Source: JAGQRJ01 sp041402045 (GTDB taxonomy: Bacteria; Planctomycetota; J058). From it: DNA of 64,000 nt. The stretch lies in NCBI GenBank assembly GCA_041402045.1, contig JAWKSZ010000006.1, positions 99,748 to 163,747 on the forward strand, in the 5' to 3' direction. The notes under the pieces were generated by a model. The model saw nothing but the letters and a program-made list of their open reading frames with translations. It was not told the DNA's origin and searched no databases. Of this stretch, positions 16,192-27,491 are shown one piece after another. A program made the position numbers and the translations under genes. Every line of letters starts with the position of its first letter. Position 1 is the first letter of the stretch.

Positions 16192-16899
16192 GTGAACTTC
16201 GTCTTGCGTGGGCTGTGCCTCACCGTCGCGCTGAGCGCTCTGGTCGGCTGCGCCGACCCGATCCCGGTCCACCACCAGGCCCTGGAGAACACCTACTACA
16301 CCCGGGTGACCCTGCGCCCCGACGGGCCCGAGCTCTACTCGGCCGCCTACTACGGGCTGCGCCCGGTCTACAAGCCGGGGACCGAGGTCCAGGTCCAGGA
16401 ATACACCGAGGACTACGTCAAGCTCCTGGTCAACAAGATCCCCTACACCATGAACCCGATCGGCGAGCCCTTCGGGATCGACGCCACCTCGATCGAGGGC
16501 TTCGTGGACAAGTTCTTCGTGCCCTCGCTCAGCGACCTGGGGCTGGTCGAGGCCGACCCCGACGCGGGCGCCGACGGCGGCGAGGACGAGGGCGACCCGG
16601 ACGCCGGCCTGGAGGCGGGGGACAACCCGTTCGACCTCAGCGCCATGGACCGCGGCACCCGCTCGAACATTGACAACGGCAAGGCCGTGCAAGGCATGAC
16701 CAAGGCCCAGGTGCTCATGGCCATGGGCCCCCCCGCGGAGATCAACTTCGGCGAGCCGGCGACCAACCTCACCCTGGACGCCCTCATGAGCGCGAACCGC
16801 TGGATCTACCACCGCAACGCGTTTTGCCGCTTCTTCTTCGGGATCTACCAGCAGGTCTACACCTTCGCCGACGGCAAGCTGACCACGATCCAGCGCTAA
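16192..16899 (+). CDS. Lipoprotein of unknown function with acidic insert
   Basis: The 235-residue protein has a lipoprotein signal (LTVALSALVGC, Cys20). A region rich in Tyr follows (NTYYTRVTLRPDGPELYSAAYYG), and the centre holds a very acidic low-complexity insert (ADPDAGADGGEDEGDPDAG). The C-terminal part, KAVQGMTKAQVLMAMGPPAE, resembles the helix-turn of SmpA/OmlA-like domains (M-T-x-x-x-V-x-x-x-x-G-x-P), followed by WIYHRN and a Tyr-rich strand, as in that family. So a periplasm-facing lipoprotein with a BamE-like end is likely. It starts at GTG, with TAAACT (16162-16167) as a possible -10 box 24 bases upstream. Confidence 0.65.
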   Translation: MNFVLRGLCLTVALSALVGCADPIPVHHQALENTYYTRVTLRPDGPELYSAAYYGLRPVYKPGTEVQVQEYTEDYVKLLVNKIPYTMNPIGEPFGIDATSIEGFVDKFFVPSLSDLGLVEADPDAGADGGEDEGDPDAGLEAGDNPFDLSAMDRGTRSNIDNGKAVQGMTKAQVLMAMGPPAEINFGEPATNLTLDALMSANRWIYHRNAFCRFFFGIYQQVYTFADGKLTTIQR

Positions 16900-16970
16900 C
16901 CTCCGCGCTCGTCTGAAACTACACACGCTTCCGGGTTGCTGGCGCGGGCCGCGCGGGCCACACTGAGCCC

Positions 16971-18578
16971 GTGAGCGAGACGCCCGATCCCAACGAGCTC
17001 TCCCGGCGCATCGTCACCAAGATCGAGCGCAGCGCCACCGAGCTGCCCACGCAACGCGGCAAGATCCGCGGGATCCGCTCCGACGACCTCAAGCGCCTGC
17101 TCGAGGACTCGCTGCGCCCCGAGCGCGACCGCTTCCGCGCCGAAGAGGAGCGCTACAAGCAGCGCCTGCGCGCGCTGGAGCGCGAGCTGGACGAGGTCCG
17201 CGCCCAGGGCGCCGAGACCCGCCGCCGCGAGCTCCCGCGCCTGGCCCAGCTCGTCGAGTCCGAGCGCTCGCGGGTCGAGTCCTTGCAGGGCGAGCTGCAG
17301 GGCATGGAGCAGAAGCTGCGCACGCGCGAGACCGAGCTCGAAGAGAGCAAGCGCATGCGCCGCGACACCGAGCGCCAGAGCGCGGCGCTGGTGCGCGAGC
17401 TCCACGACCTGCGCCAGTCCAGCTCGACGCAGCTCAACGAGGCCAGCAGCCAGGCCGAAGAGCTGCTCCTGACCCTCGACTCGCGGATCGCCGAGATCGA
17501 GCGCAAGCTCAGCGCGCGCGGCGACCTCGAGGCCACCCAGCAGATCGACCTCCGCGCGCGCAACGCGGCCCTCGCCGAGCAGGCCGCCCGGGTGCGCGCG
17601 CTCGAGGACGAGGTGTGGACCGCGCTGGAGGGCGCGACCCAGTCGGGCCAGGTCCGACGCCGGGTGCGCGAGGACCGGCGCAACGCGAGCGAGGACCCCG
17701 ACCAGGCCCGGGTCCTGCTCCTGCGCGAGATCGTGCGTCGCCAGCACGAGCAGGAGGACCTCCTCGAGGAGATCCAGCTCACCCTGCAGAACTACGAAGC
17801 CCGGCTCATGTCCCTCGAGCACCGCCAGCGCGAGGGCGGAGGCGCCGAGGACCCCGGACCGAGCGAGGCCCTGCAGCTCCGGCTGGAGGCGCTGGAGGAG
17901 CGGCACACCGACGAGTCGGAGTGGATCGAACACCTCGAGCGTCGCCTGCAGGAGCTCGAGGTCGCGCGCCCGACCGACGACCGCTCCCGCGACGTGGCCC
18001 AGCGCACGGACCAGGCCCTCGCGGGGCTGGAGACGCTCCTGGCGCGGGCGCGCGGGGTCGACCTGCCCCCGCTGCCGACCGGGGCCGAGGCCGGGCCGCC
18101 GCCGCCGCGCTCGTTCACCGCGCCCCCGAGCGGCGTGCCCCCAGCGTCAGGCGCCTACGCGCTGCCCAAGGACCTCGGCGCCCTGGCCGCGCCGCCTCAG
18201 CCGCTCGAGGACGCCGACGAGGACGAGGACGAGGACGACGACGGCGAGGCCCCGTCGCGGGAGGCGCTGGAGAACACCTCGCACCTGACCCGGACCCTGG
18301 TGGCCTCCATGCGCGGGCAGTCCGGGATCAAGGACCTGCTGCGCGAAGCGCTCTACGCGGACTCCCCCGAGCTCGCCGCCGAGAACGGCGTCGAGCTCCC
18401 GGACGGCGGCTACTCCGCCGAGATCGAGCCGCCCTTCGCCGAGGTCCGCGAGCGCGCGATCCGGGCCTGCGAGGAGGGGATCTCGCTGCTCGAGTCCGAG
18501 GGCAAGGCCGCCGAGGCCAGCGGGATCAAGGAGCTCCTCGCCTGGCTCCACAGCACGCCCGACGCGGACGACGACTGA
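16971..18578 (+). CDS. Large coiled-coil cytoplasmic protein
   Basis: The 535-residue protein has no signal peptide or membrane segment. Residues about 40-190 and 220-330 are continuous heptad-rich coiled coil (EEERYKQRLRALERELDEV and similar). A Pro-rich linker and an acidic run (DEDEDEDDDGE, about 415-425) follow, and then a globular C-terminal helical part (about 440-530) with AENGVELPDGGYSAEIEPPF. Start GTG at 16971; ribosome site weak. It could be a structural or scaffold protein; no enzyme motif is visible. Convergent with the peptidase gene at 18597, separated by 18 bases. Confidence 0.7.
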   Translation: MSETPDPNELSRRIVTKIERSATELPTQRGKIRGIRSDDLKRLLEDSLRPERDRFRAEEERYKQRLRALERELDEVRAQGAETRRRELPRLAQLVESERSRVESLQGELQGMEQKLRTRETELEESKRMRRDTERQSAALVRELHDLRQSSSTQLNEASSQAEELLLTLDSRIAEIERKLSARGDLEATQQIDLRARNAALAEQAARVRALEDEVWTALEGATQSGQVRRRVREDRRNASEDPDQARVLLLREIVRRQHEQEDLLEEIQLTLQNYEARLMSLEHRQREGGGAEDPGPSEALQLRLEALEERHTDESEWIEHLERRLQELEVARPTDDRSRDVAQRTDQALAGLETLLARARGVDLPPLPTGAEAGPPPPRSFTAPPSGVPPASGAYALPKDLGALAAPPQPLEDADEDEDEDDDGEAPSREALENTSHLTRTLVASMRGQSGIKDLLREALYADSPELAAENGVELPDGGYSAEIEPPFAEVRERAIRACEEGISLLESEGKAAEASGIKELLAWLHSTPDADDD

Positions 18579-18596
18579 GGCCCGCGCGCTCCGACG

Positions 18597-21095
<2,499 letters not shown>

Positions 21096-21223
21096 GGCAG
21101 CCCTCCCCGGGGTGCAACGTCCGGACGCGACGCGCAGGCTGCTGGCCCGGAGTGCACTCCACCCCACGCTGAGCATGCCTGGGCCAGGCCCTCGCGCCAT
21201 AGTTCAGAGTACTGGTTCTCTCC

Positions 21224-21241
21224 AGGGGCGCTAGCGCCCCT
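21224..21241. terminator. 18-bp perfect palindrome over the stop codon
   Basis: AGGGGCGC-TAGCGCCCCT is self-complementary, and the minus-strand stop codon TAG of the gene ending at 21231 lies at its centre. Flanking CCAGG/CCTGG extends the stem with one mismatch. It can act as a terminator for that gene, although no U-run follows. Confidence 0.5.
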
Positions 21242-23927
21242 CCTGGGCCTCGCCCTCGGGGTCCCGGCGGAAATACTCGCGCACCACGCCCTCGTAGCTG
21301 GCCGGCACACGCTGCTGCTCCATGGCGCGCTCGACCCCCTCGAGGTTCACTTCGCGACCGGGGTCGAAGCCCACGAGCGCGGCGCGGCGGCCGATCCGGC
21401 GGGGGTGGCGCTCGATCCACTGCTCGACCCGCCGGCGCAGGTCGGGGTCGAGGTCGGCGAGGCGCTCGGTGACCCCCTCGGGCAGGGGCTCGACGTCGCC
21501 GGGCTCGGGGGCCGTGCCGCCGCCGTTTCCGGTCCCTCCCGCCCCCGCGACACCCGAGGCCTCACCCTCCGCGGGCGCAGAGGCGCCTGCGACCGGGGAG
21601 GCGTCGCCCGACTCCCCGGGCTGACCCCCCGCGACCGACCCGCCAGCGGCCGCGCCCGAGCCCGCCGGCCTGGCGTGGTCGGGGCGGGTCCCTGCGCCCG
21701 TGGGCGGCGGGGCCCCGGTCGGGGCGTCGGGGCGGGTCCCCCCGGCGGCGGGTCGCGGAGACCCGGGGGCCGAGCCGTCCCGGGGCGGGCGCGGAGGGAT
21801 CAGCTCCGCGAGCTGCTCGAGGAGCTTGGGGTCGGCGTTCCGCAGCTCCTCGGCCAGGCCCGGAGGCACGTTGGGCGGCGTGTCCGGCGGGCTGAGCTCG
21901 CTCGCCGCCTCCGCCACCTTCTTCAGCACCTCGGGGTCGAGCTGGGCGAGCTTCTCGCTGAGCCCCGGCGGGACCTCGTCGGGGAGCTGGGGCGGCTCGC
22001 CGGCGTTGGCGTCCCGGGCCAGCTCCATGAGGTCCTTGAGGGTCTCCTTGTCCACCGTCTGCAGCAGCTCCTCGGCCAGGGAGCGCGCCAGGGGCGAGTC
22101 CAGCAGCGAGTCGGCGAGGGAGCGGTCGGGCGGCGGGCGGTCGGTGCGGCCCAAGGGGTCTCTCTGCGGCGGGCGGTCGGCCACCGGATCCTCGCGCGGC
22201 GGCTGCTCGCCTGCGTCTTGGGGCTGCTCGCCCTCCGCGACGGGCTGCTCGCTACCGTCCGGCGGCTGCTCCCCGCCCTGCGGCTGCTCCCCGTCCTGCG
22301 GCTGCCCCCCGTCCTGCGGGGGGGTCCCTTCGGCCACCGGCTGCTCGCCACCGTCCTGCGGCTGCTCCCCGTCCCGCGGCGCGCTCCCCTCGGCCACCGG
22401 CTGCTCGCCACCGTCCGAGGGCTGCTCCCCGTCCCGCGGCTGCTCCCCGTCCTGCGGGGGGGTCCCTTCGGCCACCGGCGGCTCGCCACCGTCCTGCGGG
22501 TGCTCCCCACCCTGCGGCTCCCCGCCGTCCTGCAGGGGGGTCCCTTCGGCCACCGGCGGCTCGCCACCGTCCTGCGGCTGCTCCCCGTCCCGCGGCGCGC
22601 TCCCCTCGGCCACCGGCAGCTCACCACCGTCCTGCGGCGCGCTCCCCTCGGCCACCGGTTCACCGTCCTGCGGCGGGCTGAGCCGAGACTCGACCGCCGC
22701 CGCGTCCCCCGCGGGGCGCGCCTGAGCCAGGGCGCGCTCGAGGACCTCGCGCCGCTCCGTGGGGTCCAGGGCGTCGAGGGCGCTGGCGAGCTCGGGGTCC
22801 CGCGGGGCCTCGCCCTCCGTCCAGGCTTCGAGCTCCTCCGGCGACGCCGCGTCGAGGCGCTCCGCGAGGGCCTCGGGGTCGAGGGGCTCGGGGGGCGGCG
22901 CGCCGAACGCCTCGCGGAGCTCCTCCAGCGCGGCGCCGCTGCGGCGCAGCTCGTCGCCGGTGCGCTCGTCGACGTAGCGCGCGGGGAGCTGCGCCAGGGT
23001 GCGCTCGAGCTCCCCCAGCGCGGCGGCGGTGTCCTCTTCCAGCGTCGACGCCACCTCGCGCAGCGCCCGAGCCAGCTCGGGGTCCCCGGCCTGGCTCGCG
23101 GCGGCCTCGAGGGCGTCCTGCAGCGCCTGGCGCTCCGCCGGGGTCTCGGGCGCGGTCGGGGCGCGCCCCTCGCGCACGAGCTGCTCGAGCCCCGGAGCCC
23201 GCTCGAGGATCCGACGCACGGCGGCGCGGCCAGCCACCCGGCGTCGCTCGGCGTCGAGCACGTCGCGCACGCCCCCCAGCCGCGCCAGGAGCTCGAGCTC
23301 GCCCAGCGGCTGCGCCTCGAGGTCGCGCTCGAGCTCGACCAGCCGCGCGCTGGCCTGGTGCAGCGCCGCGTTGCGCTGGTCGTCGGCGGCGCGGGCGAGG
23401 CGCCCGCTGAGGGCGTGGAGCGCGCCGAGGTCGCCGGAGTCGACCTCCACCGGCGCCGCCCCCGGCCGCGCCGGCTGCCAGCGCGGGAGCAGCGGGATCG
23501 CGCGGCTGACCCCGGCCGCCAGGAGCAGCACGCCGAGCAGCCAGCGCGCGTGACCCAGGCGCCAAGGGACGGCCCGCCGCGCCACGAGGGCGCCCGCCGC
23601 GTCCTCCGCCTGAGCGTGGACGGAGGCGCCCCAGGGGCTCGCCGGGGGCAGCTCGAGGGCGGTCTGGAACAGCGCGCCGCGCCGCAGGGCCGCGTCGGCG
23701 ACCTCGGCCAGGAGGCTCGCCGGTCGACGGCGGGTGGCCACGATCGCGGCCGCCAGGACCCCGACCCCCAGGCTGGGCAGCGCGTAGAGCCACAGGGGCC
23801 GGCTGGGGAGGAGGGCGGCGAGGAGCACCCCGGCCAGGCCGCCCCACGCGCCCCAACGCAGCGCCGCCGCGAGGCCCTCGACCCAGCGCAGCCGCCAGCG
23901 CAACCGATTCAGAGCAGACGCGAGCAC
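21231..23927 (-). CDS. Large membrane protein with long Gln/Asp/Gly/Pro repeat region
   Basis: The 898-residue protein has three N-terminal hydrophobic segments (about 25-42, 46-66 and 125-142). A helical region with many Glu/Ala/Leu heptads (about 160-380) follows. A low-complexity stretch (about 415-580) is built of units such as QDGGEQPVAEG-TPPQDG. The C-terminal part has three short related helices (VDKETLKDLMEL, LDPEVLKKVAEA, ADPKLLEQLAEL) and the final WIERHPRRIGRR segment. The organisation recalls DUF4175-like planctomycete membrane proteins, but I cannot confirm that family. The start is the first possible one: an in-frame TAG lies three codons before the GTG. Mechanism unknown. Confidence 0.6.
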   Translation of the reverse strand: MLASALNRLRWRLRWVEGLAAALRWGAWGGLAGVLLAALLPSRPLWLYALPSLGVGVLAAAIVATRRRPASLLAEVADAALRRGALFQTALELPPASPWGASVHAQAEDAAGALVARRAVPWRLGHARWLLGVLLLAAGVSRAIPLLPRWQPARPGAAPVEVDSGDLGALHALSGRLARAADDQRNAALHQASARLVELERDLEAQPLGELELLARLGGVRDVLDAERRRVAGRAAVRRILERAPGLEQLVREGRAPTAPETPAERQALQDALEAAASQAGDPELARALREVASTLEEDTAAALGELERTLAQLPARYVDERTGDELRRSGAALEELREAFGAPPPEPLDPEALAERLDAASPEELEAWTEGEAPRDPELASALDALDPTERREVLERALAQARPAGDAAAVESRLSPPQDGEPVAEGSAPQDGGELPVAEGSAPRDGEQPQDGGEPPVAEGTPLQDGGEPQGGEHPQDGGEPPVAEGTPPQDGEQPRDGEQPSDGGEQPVAEGSAPRDGEQPQDGGEQPVAEGTPPQDGGQPQDGEQPQGGEQPPDGSEQPVAEGEQPQDAGEQPPREDPVADRPPQRDPLGRTDRPPPDRSLADSLLDSPLARSLAEELLQTVDKETLKDLMELARDANAGEPPQLPDEVPPGLSEKLAQLDPEVLKKVAEAASELSPPDTPPNVPPGLAEELRNADPKLLEQLAELIPPRPPRDGSAPGSPRPAAGGTRPDAPTGAPPPTGAGTRPDHARPAGSGAAAGGSVAGGQPGESGDASPVAGASAPAEGEASGVAGAGGTGNGGGTAPEPGDVEPLPEGVTERLADLDPDLRRRVEQWIERHPRRIGRRAALVGFDPGREVNLEGVERAMEQQRVPASYEGVVREYFRRDPEGEAQEGR
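22205..22680. repeat. Degenerate coding repeats in membrane-protein gene
   Basis: Units of about 30-60 bases based on the plus-strand words CACCGTCCTGCGG, CTGCTCCCCGTCC and CCCTTCGGCCACCGG recur in shuffled order. They encode the Asp-Gly-Glu-Gln-Pro/Val-Ala-Glu-Gly low-complexity region. Some units are identical over more than 30 bases, implying recent duplication. Confidence 0.8.
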
Positions 23928-24218
23928 CCGTTCAGCCTAGCAGCCCTCCGCGCGCCGGGGCCTGGTTTCATGTTTCAGGGGGTCTGTCCCAGACCCCCTC
24001 TTTCAGGGGGCCTCTCCGAGGCCCCCTCGGGCTCGGGGCAAAGCCCCTCGCCCTCACCCCCAAGGGGCTCGCGCCCGGCTTCGCCGGGCGCTGCGCGCTC
24101 GCGGCTTAGCCGCTCGCAGGGCCGGCAGCATGAGGCGGCAGGCGGCGCCTCCGCGCCTTCGGCCGGCTTCGCCGGGTGCTGCGCGCTGATGGCTTCGCCT
24201 GGCGGCGCCCTTCGCCCG
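23928..24218. repeat. Intergenic palindromic repeat cluster (modules A and B)
   Basis: No gene is visible here. Two hairpins with the same design stand seven bases apart: 23978-23998 (arms GGGGGTCTG/CAGACCCCC) and 24006-24026 (arms GGGGGCCTC/GAGGCCCCC), both with a TCC loop. Then comes CTCGGGGCAAAGCCCCTCG followed by several GC-rich palindromes (CGCCCGGCTTCGCCGGGCG and relatives). The second hairpin and the CTCGGGGCAAAG block recur at 63248, and in reverse orientation near 40560-40718. It marks the end of the CDGSH gene and may terminate it. Confidence 0.75.
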
Positions 24219-24458
24219 TTACAGCCTGGAGTGGGCGCCGTCGCAGAACGGGCCGTTCTGGGTGCGCTTGCAGGTGCAGAGCGCGCACACCTTGGTCTCG
24301 CTGATCTCGAAGCGTTGGGGCGAGAAGCCGCTGCCGGCGTGGCTCCCGTCGCAGTAGGGCTGGGTCTGGCTGCGGCCGCAGGTGCACCACCAGTACTCCC
24401 CCGGCTCCAGGGGGCCGACCACCGGGCGCTTGCCGCCGATCTCAGGCTCTTGGCTCAT
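24219..24458 (-). CDS. Double-CDGSH iron-sulfur protein
   Basis: The 79-residue protein carries two CDGSH-type [2Fe-2S] sites. Site one uses Cys25, Cys27, Cys36 and His40 (WCTCGRS...PYCDGSH). Site two uses Cys61, Cys63, Cys72 and His76 (LCTCKRT...PFCDGAH). This matches the small bacterial mitoNEET-like proteins, which bind redox-active, labile clusters with 3-Cys-1-His ligation; their cellular roles are poorly defined. GAGGAGG precedes the ATG by four bases. It is cytoplasmic and divergent from the M1 peptidase gene, with 185 bases between the starts. Confidence 0.93.
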   Translation of the reverse strand: MSQEPEIGGKRPVVGPLEPGEYWWCTCGRSQTQPYCDGSHAGSGFSPQRFEISETKVCALCTCKRTQNGPFCDGAHSRL

Positions 24459-24616
24459 GGATCCTCCTCGGCCGGGGATTCTACGCGCGACGGCGTGCGC
24501 GCGGCGCGACCGAGCGGACCCCTAGGCCAGCGCGCGCGGTCCTGGGCGCGCCGACACGCTGCGCGTCGTGGACCGTTGCGGCGACCCATGCCCGCCCAGG
24601 ACCGCGAGCGCTGGCG

Positions 24617-24622
24617 TAGCAT
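24617..24622 (+). promoter_or_regulatory. Candidate -10 box (TAGCAT) of the M1 peptidase gene
   Basis: TAGCAT lies 22 bases before the ATG at 24644. The same hexamer occurs before the genes at 14607 and 52576. No clear -35 box. Confidence 0.3.
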
Positions 24623-24643
24623 GCGCCCTCCGAGGAGGACCCC

Positions 24644-27031
24644 ATGACCCGCTGGCTGCTCACCTGCGCGACCCTCTGCCTCACGTGCGCCCTGGCGCAG
24701 GTCCCCGACGGCGACCAGGCCTTCCGCCAGCTCGAGGACGAGCTGCCCACGCCGACCTCGACGCGGAACGCCTCCGGCGCCCCCGGTCACGCCTACTGGC
24801 AGCAACGGGTGGACTACCGGATCGAGGCCAGCCTCGACGAGGCGACCCACCGGATCCAAGGGCGGGAGCGGATCACCTACAGCAACAACTCGCCGGACAC
24901 GCTGCGCTACCTCTGGGTCCAGCTCGACCAGAACCTCGAGGCCCAGGACGCCGAAGCCCTGAGGATCCGCACCACGGACCCGGTGGGCGACTCCGCGCAG
25001 AAGGGCTACGACGAGCTCGGCTTCGAGCTGTTCCGCCAGGGCTTCCCCGGCGGGCACACCGTCGAGGCGGTGGAGGACGGCGCGGGCCAGGCCCTCGAGC
25101 ACAGGATCCAGGGAACCATGCTCAAGATCCTGCTCCCCCGGCCGCTGGCGCCCGGCGCCAAGCAGGAGCTGGTGATCGCCTGGCGCTACACGGTGCGCGA
25201 TATCTCCCACTACTACAGCCGCACCGGCTACGAGCTGCTCGAGGGCGACCCGCAGAACCCGATCTACACGATCGCCCACTGGTATCCCCGCATGGCCGCC
25301 TACTCCGACCGCTACGGCTGGCACGTGCACCACTACGTGGGCGAGGAGTTCGCCCTCGAGTTCGGCGACTTCGAGGTCAGCTTGACCGTGCCCGCCGACT
25401 ACGTGGTCGCGTCCACCGGCGAGCTGCAGAACCCCGACGCGGTGCTCAGCGCCGAGCAGCGCAAGCGCCTGGACTACGCGCGCACCGCCGAGGGCCCGGT
25501 GTTCGTGGTCACCCCGGAGGAGGCCAAGCAGAACGAGGCCGAGGGCACGCGGGAGACCAAGACCTGGACCTACGCCGCCAAGCAGGTGCGCGACTTCGCC
25601 TGGGCGGCGTCGCGGAAGTACGCCTGGGACGCCTGGGGGGTCAAGGTCGGCGAGCGCACGGTCATGGCCATGAGCTACTACCCCAACGAGGCCGAGCCCT
25701 TGTGGAGCAAGTACTCGACCCACGCCGTGGCCCACACCCTCGAGCACTACGGGCGCTACCTCCCGTATCCCTACCCGGTGGCGCTCTCGTGCAACGGGGC
25801 GGTGGGGGGCATGGAGCACCCCATGATCTCGTTCCAGAGCGAGCGCCCCGAGAAGGACGGGACCTACTCCGAGCGCCAGAAGTACGGGCTGATCTCGGTG
25901 ATCCTGCACGAGGTCGGCCACAACTGGTTCCCCATGATCGTGAACAACGACGAGCGGCGCTGGCGCTGGATGGACGAGGGCTTCAACAGCTTCGTGCAGC
26001 AGGTGGCCGAGGGCTTCTGGTCCGAGGACTACCCCTCGCGCAACGACGCTCGCCGCGACCGAATCCTCGGCTACATGCGCCAGGCCGACGACCAGCCGAT
26101 CATGACCAACACCAGCCTCCTGATCGAAGGCGGCAACAACGCCTACGCCAAGACGACCCTGGCCTTGACCGTCCTGCGCGAGGCGGTGCTGGGGCGCGAG
26201 GTGTTCGACGAGGCCTTCGCCGAGTACTGCCGGCGCTGGGCGTTCAAGCGCCCCATGCCGGCGGACTTCTTCCGCACCATGGAGGACGCCGCCGGCGTCG
26301 ACCTGGACTGGTTCTTCCGCGGCTGGTTCTACGGCACCGACCACGTGGACCTGGCCGTGACGGGGGTCCGCGAGCTCGAGCTCCAGACCCGAGACCCCGA
26401 GGTCGACAAGCCGCGGGCCAAGGCCCGGGAGGAGGGCCGGCCCGTGGGCCTGCGCCGGCGGCGCAACCGCGAGCAGCCGAAGCGGCTCGAGCGGCACCCC
26501 GAGCTCTCGGACTACTACGACAGCTACGACGCCCACGCGGTGACGCCGCAGGACCGCGAGGCCTACCAGAAGCTGCTCGAGGGCCTCGAACCCCACGAGC
26601 GCGCTTTGCTCGCGCTCGACAAGCGGATCTACGTGATCGACGTGCAGAACGTGGGGGGGCTGCCCATGCCCCTCCCGTTCACGTTCCACTTCGCCGACGG
26701 CACCACCGCCGAGCTCACGATCCCGGCCACGGTGTGGCGGCGCTCGCGGGGCGGGCGAATCAGCAAGCTGTTCTTCTTCGACAAGGAGCTGGTGCGGGTC
26801 GTGCTCGACGCCGACGACGCCCAGGCCGACGTCGACCTGGCCAACAACGCCTTCCCTCGGTCGATCGCCACCGGGACCCTCGAGCTGACCAAGGAGGAGC
26901 GCCAGCCGAACCCCATGCAGCGCGAGCGTGAGGCCAAGGCCAAGGCTCAGGCCCAGGCCCCCGAGGCCCCGGCCGAGCAGCCCCAGGGCGAAGGCGACCT
27001 CCCGCCGGTCGAGGGCGAGCAGCCGCGCTGA
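24644..27031 (+). CDS. Secreted M1-family metallopeptidase (aminopeptidase)
   Basis: The 795-residue protein has a signal peptide (MTRWLLTCATLCLTCALA), an N-terminal beta-sandwich of the M1 type, and the catalytic domain. The latter has an exopeptidase-type GGMEHPMISF motif, zinc motif HEVGH (422-426) and third ligand Glu445 after 18 intervening residues (WMDEGFNSF). So the complete HExxH-(18x)-E set is present. About 200 C-terminal residues contain an Arg-rich segment and a final Lys/Ala/Pro-rich tail. M1 enzymes remove N-terminal residues from peptides; here it would act outside the cytoplasm. AGGAGG precedes the ATG. The stop codon lies in the loop of a small hairpin. Confidence 0.92.
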   Translation: MTRWLLTCATLCLTCALAQVPDGDQAFRQLEDELPTPTSTRNASGAPGHAYWQQRVDYRIEASLDEATHRIQGRERITYSNNSPDTLRYLWVQLDQNLEAQDAEALRIRTTDPVGDSAQKGYDELGFELFRQGFPGGHTVEAVEDGAGQALEHRIQGTMLKILLPRPLAPGAKQELVIAWRYTVRDISHYYSRTGYELLEGDPQNPIYTIAHWYPRMAAYSDRYGWHVHHYVGEEFALEFGDFEVSLTVPADYVVASTGELQNPDAVLSAEQRKRLDYARTAEGPVFVVTPEEAKQNEAEGTRETKTWTYAAKQVRDFAWAASRKYAWDAWGVKVGERTVMAMSYYPNEAEPLWSKYSTHAVAHTLEHYGRYLPYPYPVALSCNGAVGGMEHPMISFQSERPEKDGTYSERQKYGLISVILHEVGHNWFPMIVNNDERRWRWMDEGFNSFVQQVAEGFWSEDYPSRNDARRDRILGYMRQADDQPIMTNTSLLIEGGNNAYAKTTLALTVLREAVLGREVFDEAFAEYCRRWAFKRPMPADFFRTMEDAAGVDLDWFFRGWFYGTDHVDLAVTGVRELELQTRDPEVDKPRAKAREEGRPVGLRRRRNREQPKRLERHPELSDYYDSYDAHAVTPQDREAYQKLLEGLEPHERALLALDKRIYVIDVQNVGGLPMPLPFTFHFADGTTAELTIPATVWRRSRGGRISKLFFFDKELVRVVLDADDAQADVDLANNAFPRSIATGTLELTKEERQPNPMQREREAKAKAQAQAPEAPAEQPQGEGDLPPVEGEQPR

Positions 27032-27038
27032 GGCGCGG
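27023..27038. terminator. Hairpin with the M1 peptidase stop codon in its loop
   Basis: CCGCGC and GCGCGG pair perfectly around TGAG, so the stop codon itself is the loop. No U-run follows. A terminator or 3'-end stabiliser role is possible. Confidence 0.4.
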
Positions 27039-27491
27039 CGAGGTCACGCCCCGTCGCTCGTCCGTGGGCGAGCGAGTGTGTGAGGGCGACCTCAGGCCCG
27101 TCAGCGGTTCGCGAGGCGTCCGTGTATCCGGGCGCCCACGGCGCAAGGTTGTTCGTTGAATGCTGACGATCGTGAAGGTATTCTCGAAGCGCGTGTGAGG
27201 CTCCAGGGGCCGCGCAGCGCGCGTTCGACTGGATGTCCGTGCATCAGCGCTGACCCGACGCGATCAGCTCCCAGTCCCAACTTTGCCATGTGTGTCAAAT
27301 CTCCCGTGGCGATACGCACCACGTGAGTCAGGGGTCTACATGCCCCCGACGAGCCGCCACGACTTGAGCGTTCGGCGCCCGATCCCGGGGTTCGGTCCTG
27401 GCGTTGCTCAGAGCAGGGCCAGCGAGACCCGTGTCCCGCGCTCCTCCATTTTATTCACCGTCACCCGAAACACGAACGTGAGAGGCACTCC
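27039..27491. other. Gene-free intergenic region before the prepilin gene
   Basis: This stretch is less GC-rich than its surroundings (for example 27140-27190 and 27285-27310), and I see no frame with a credible start and composition. AT-rich words such as CATTTTATTCACC (27447-27459) lie about 33-45 bases before the GTG at 27492 and may belong to its promoter. No repeat or RNA fold was recognised. Confidence 0.4.
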
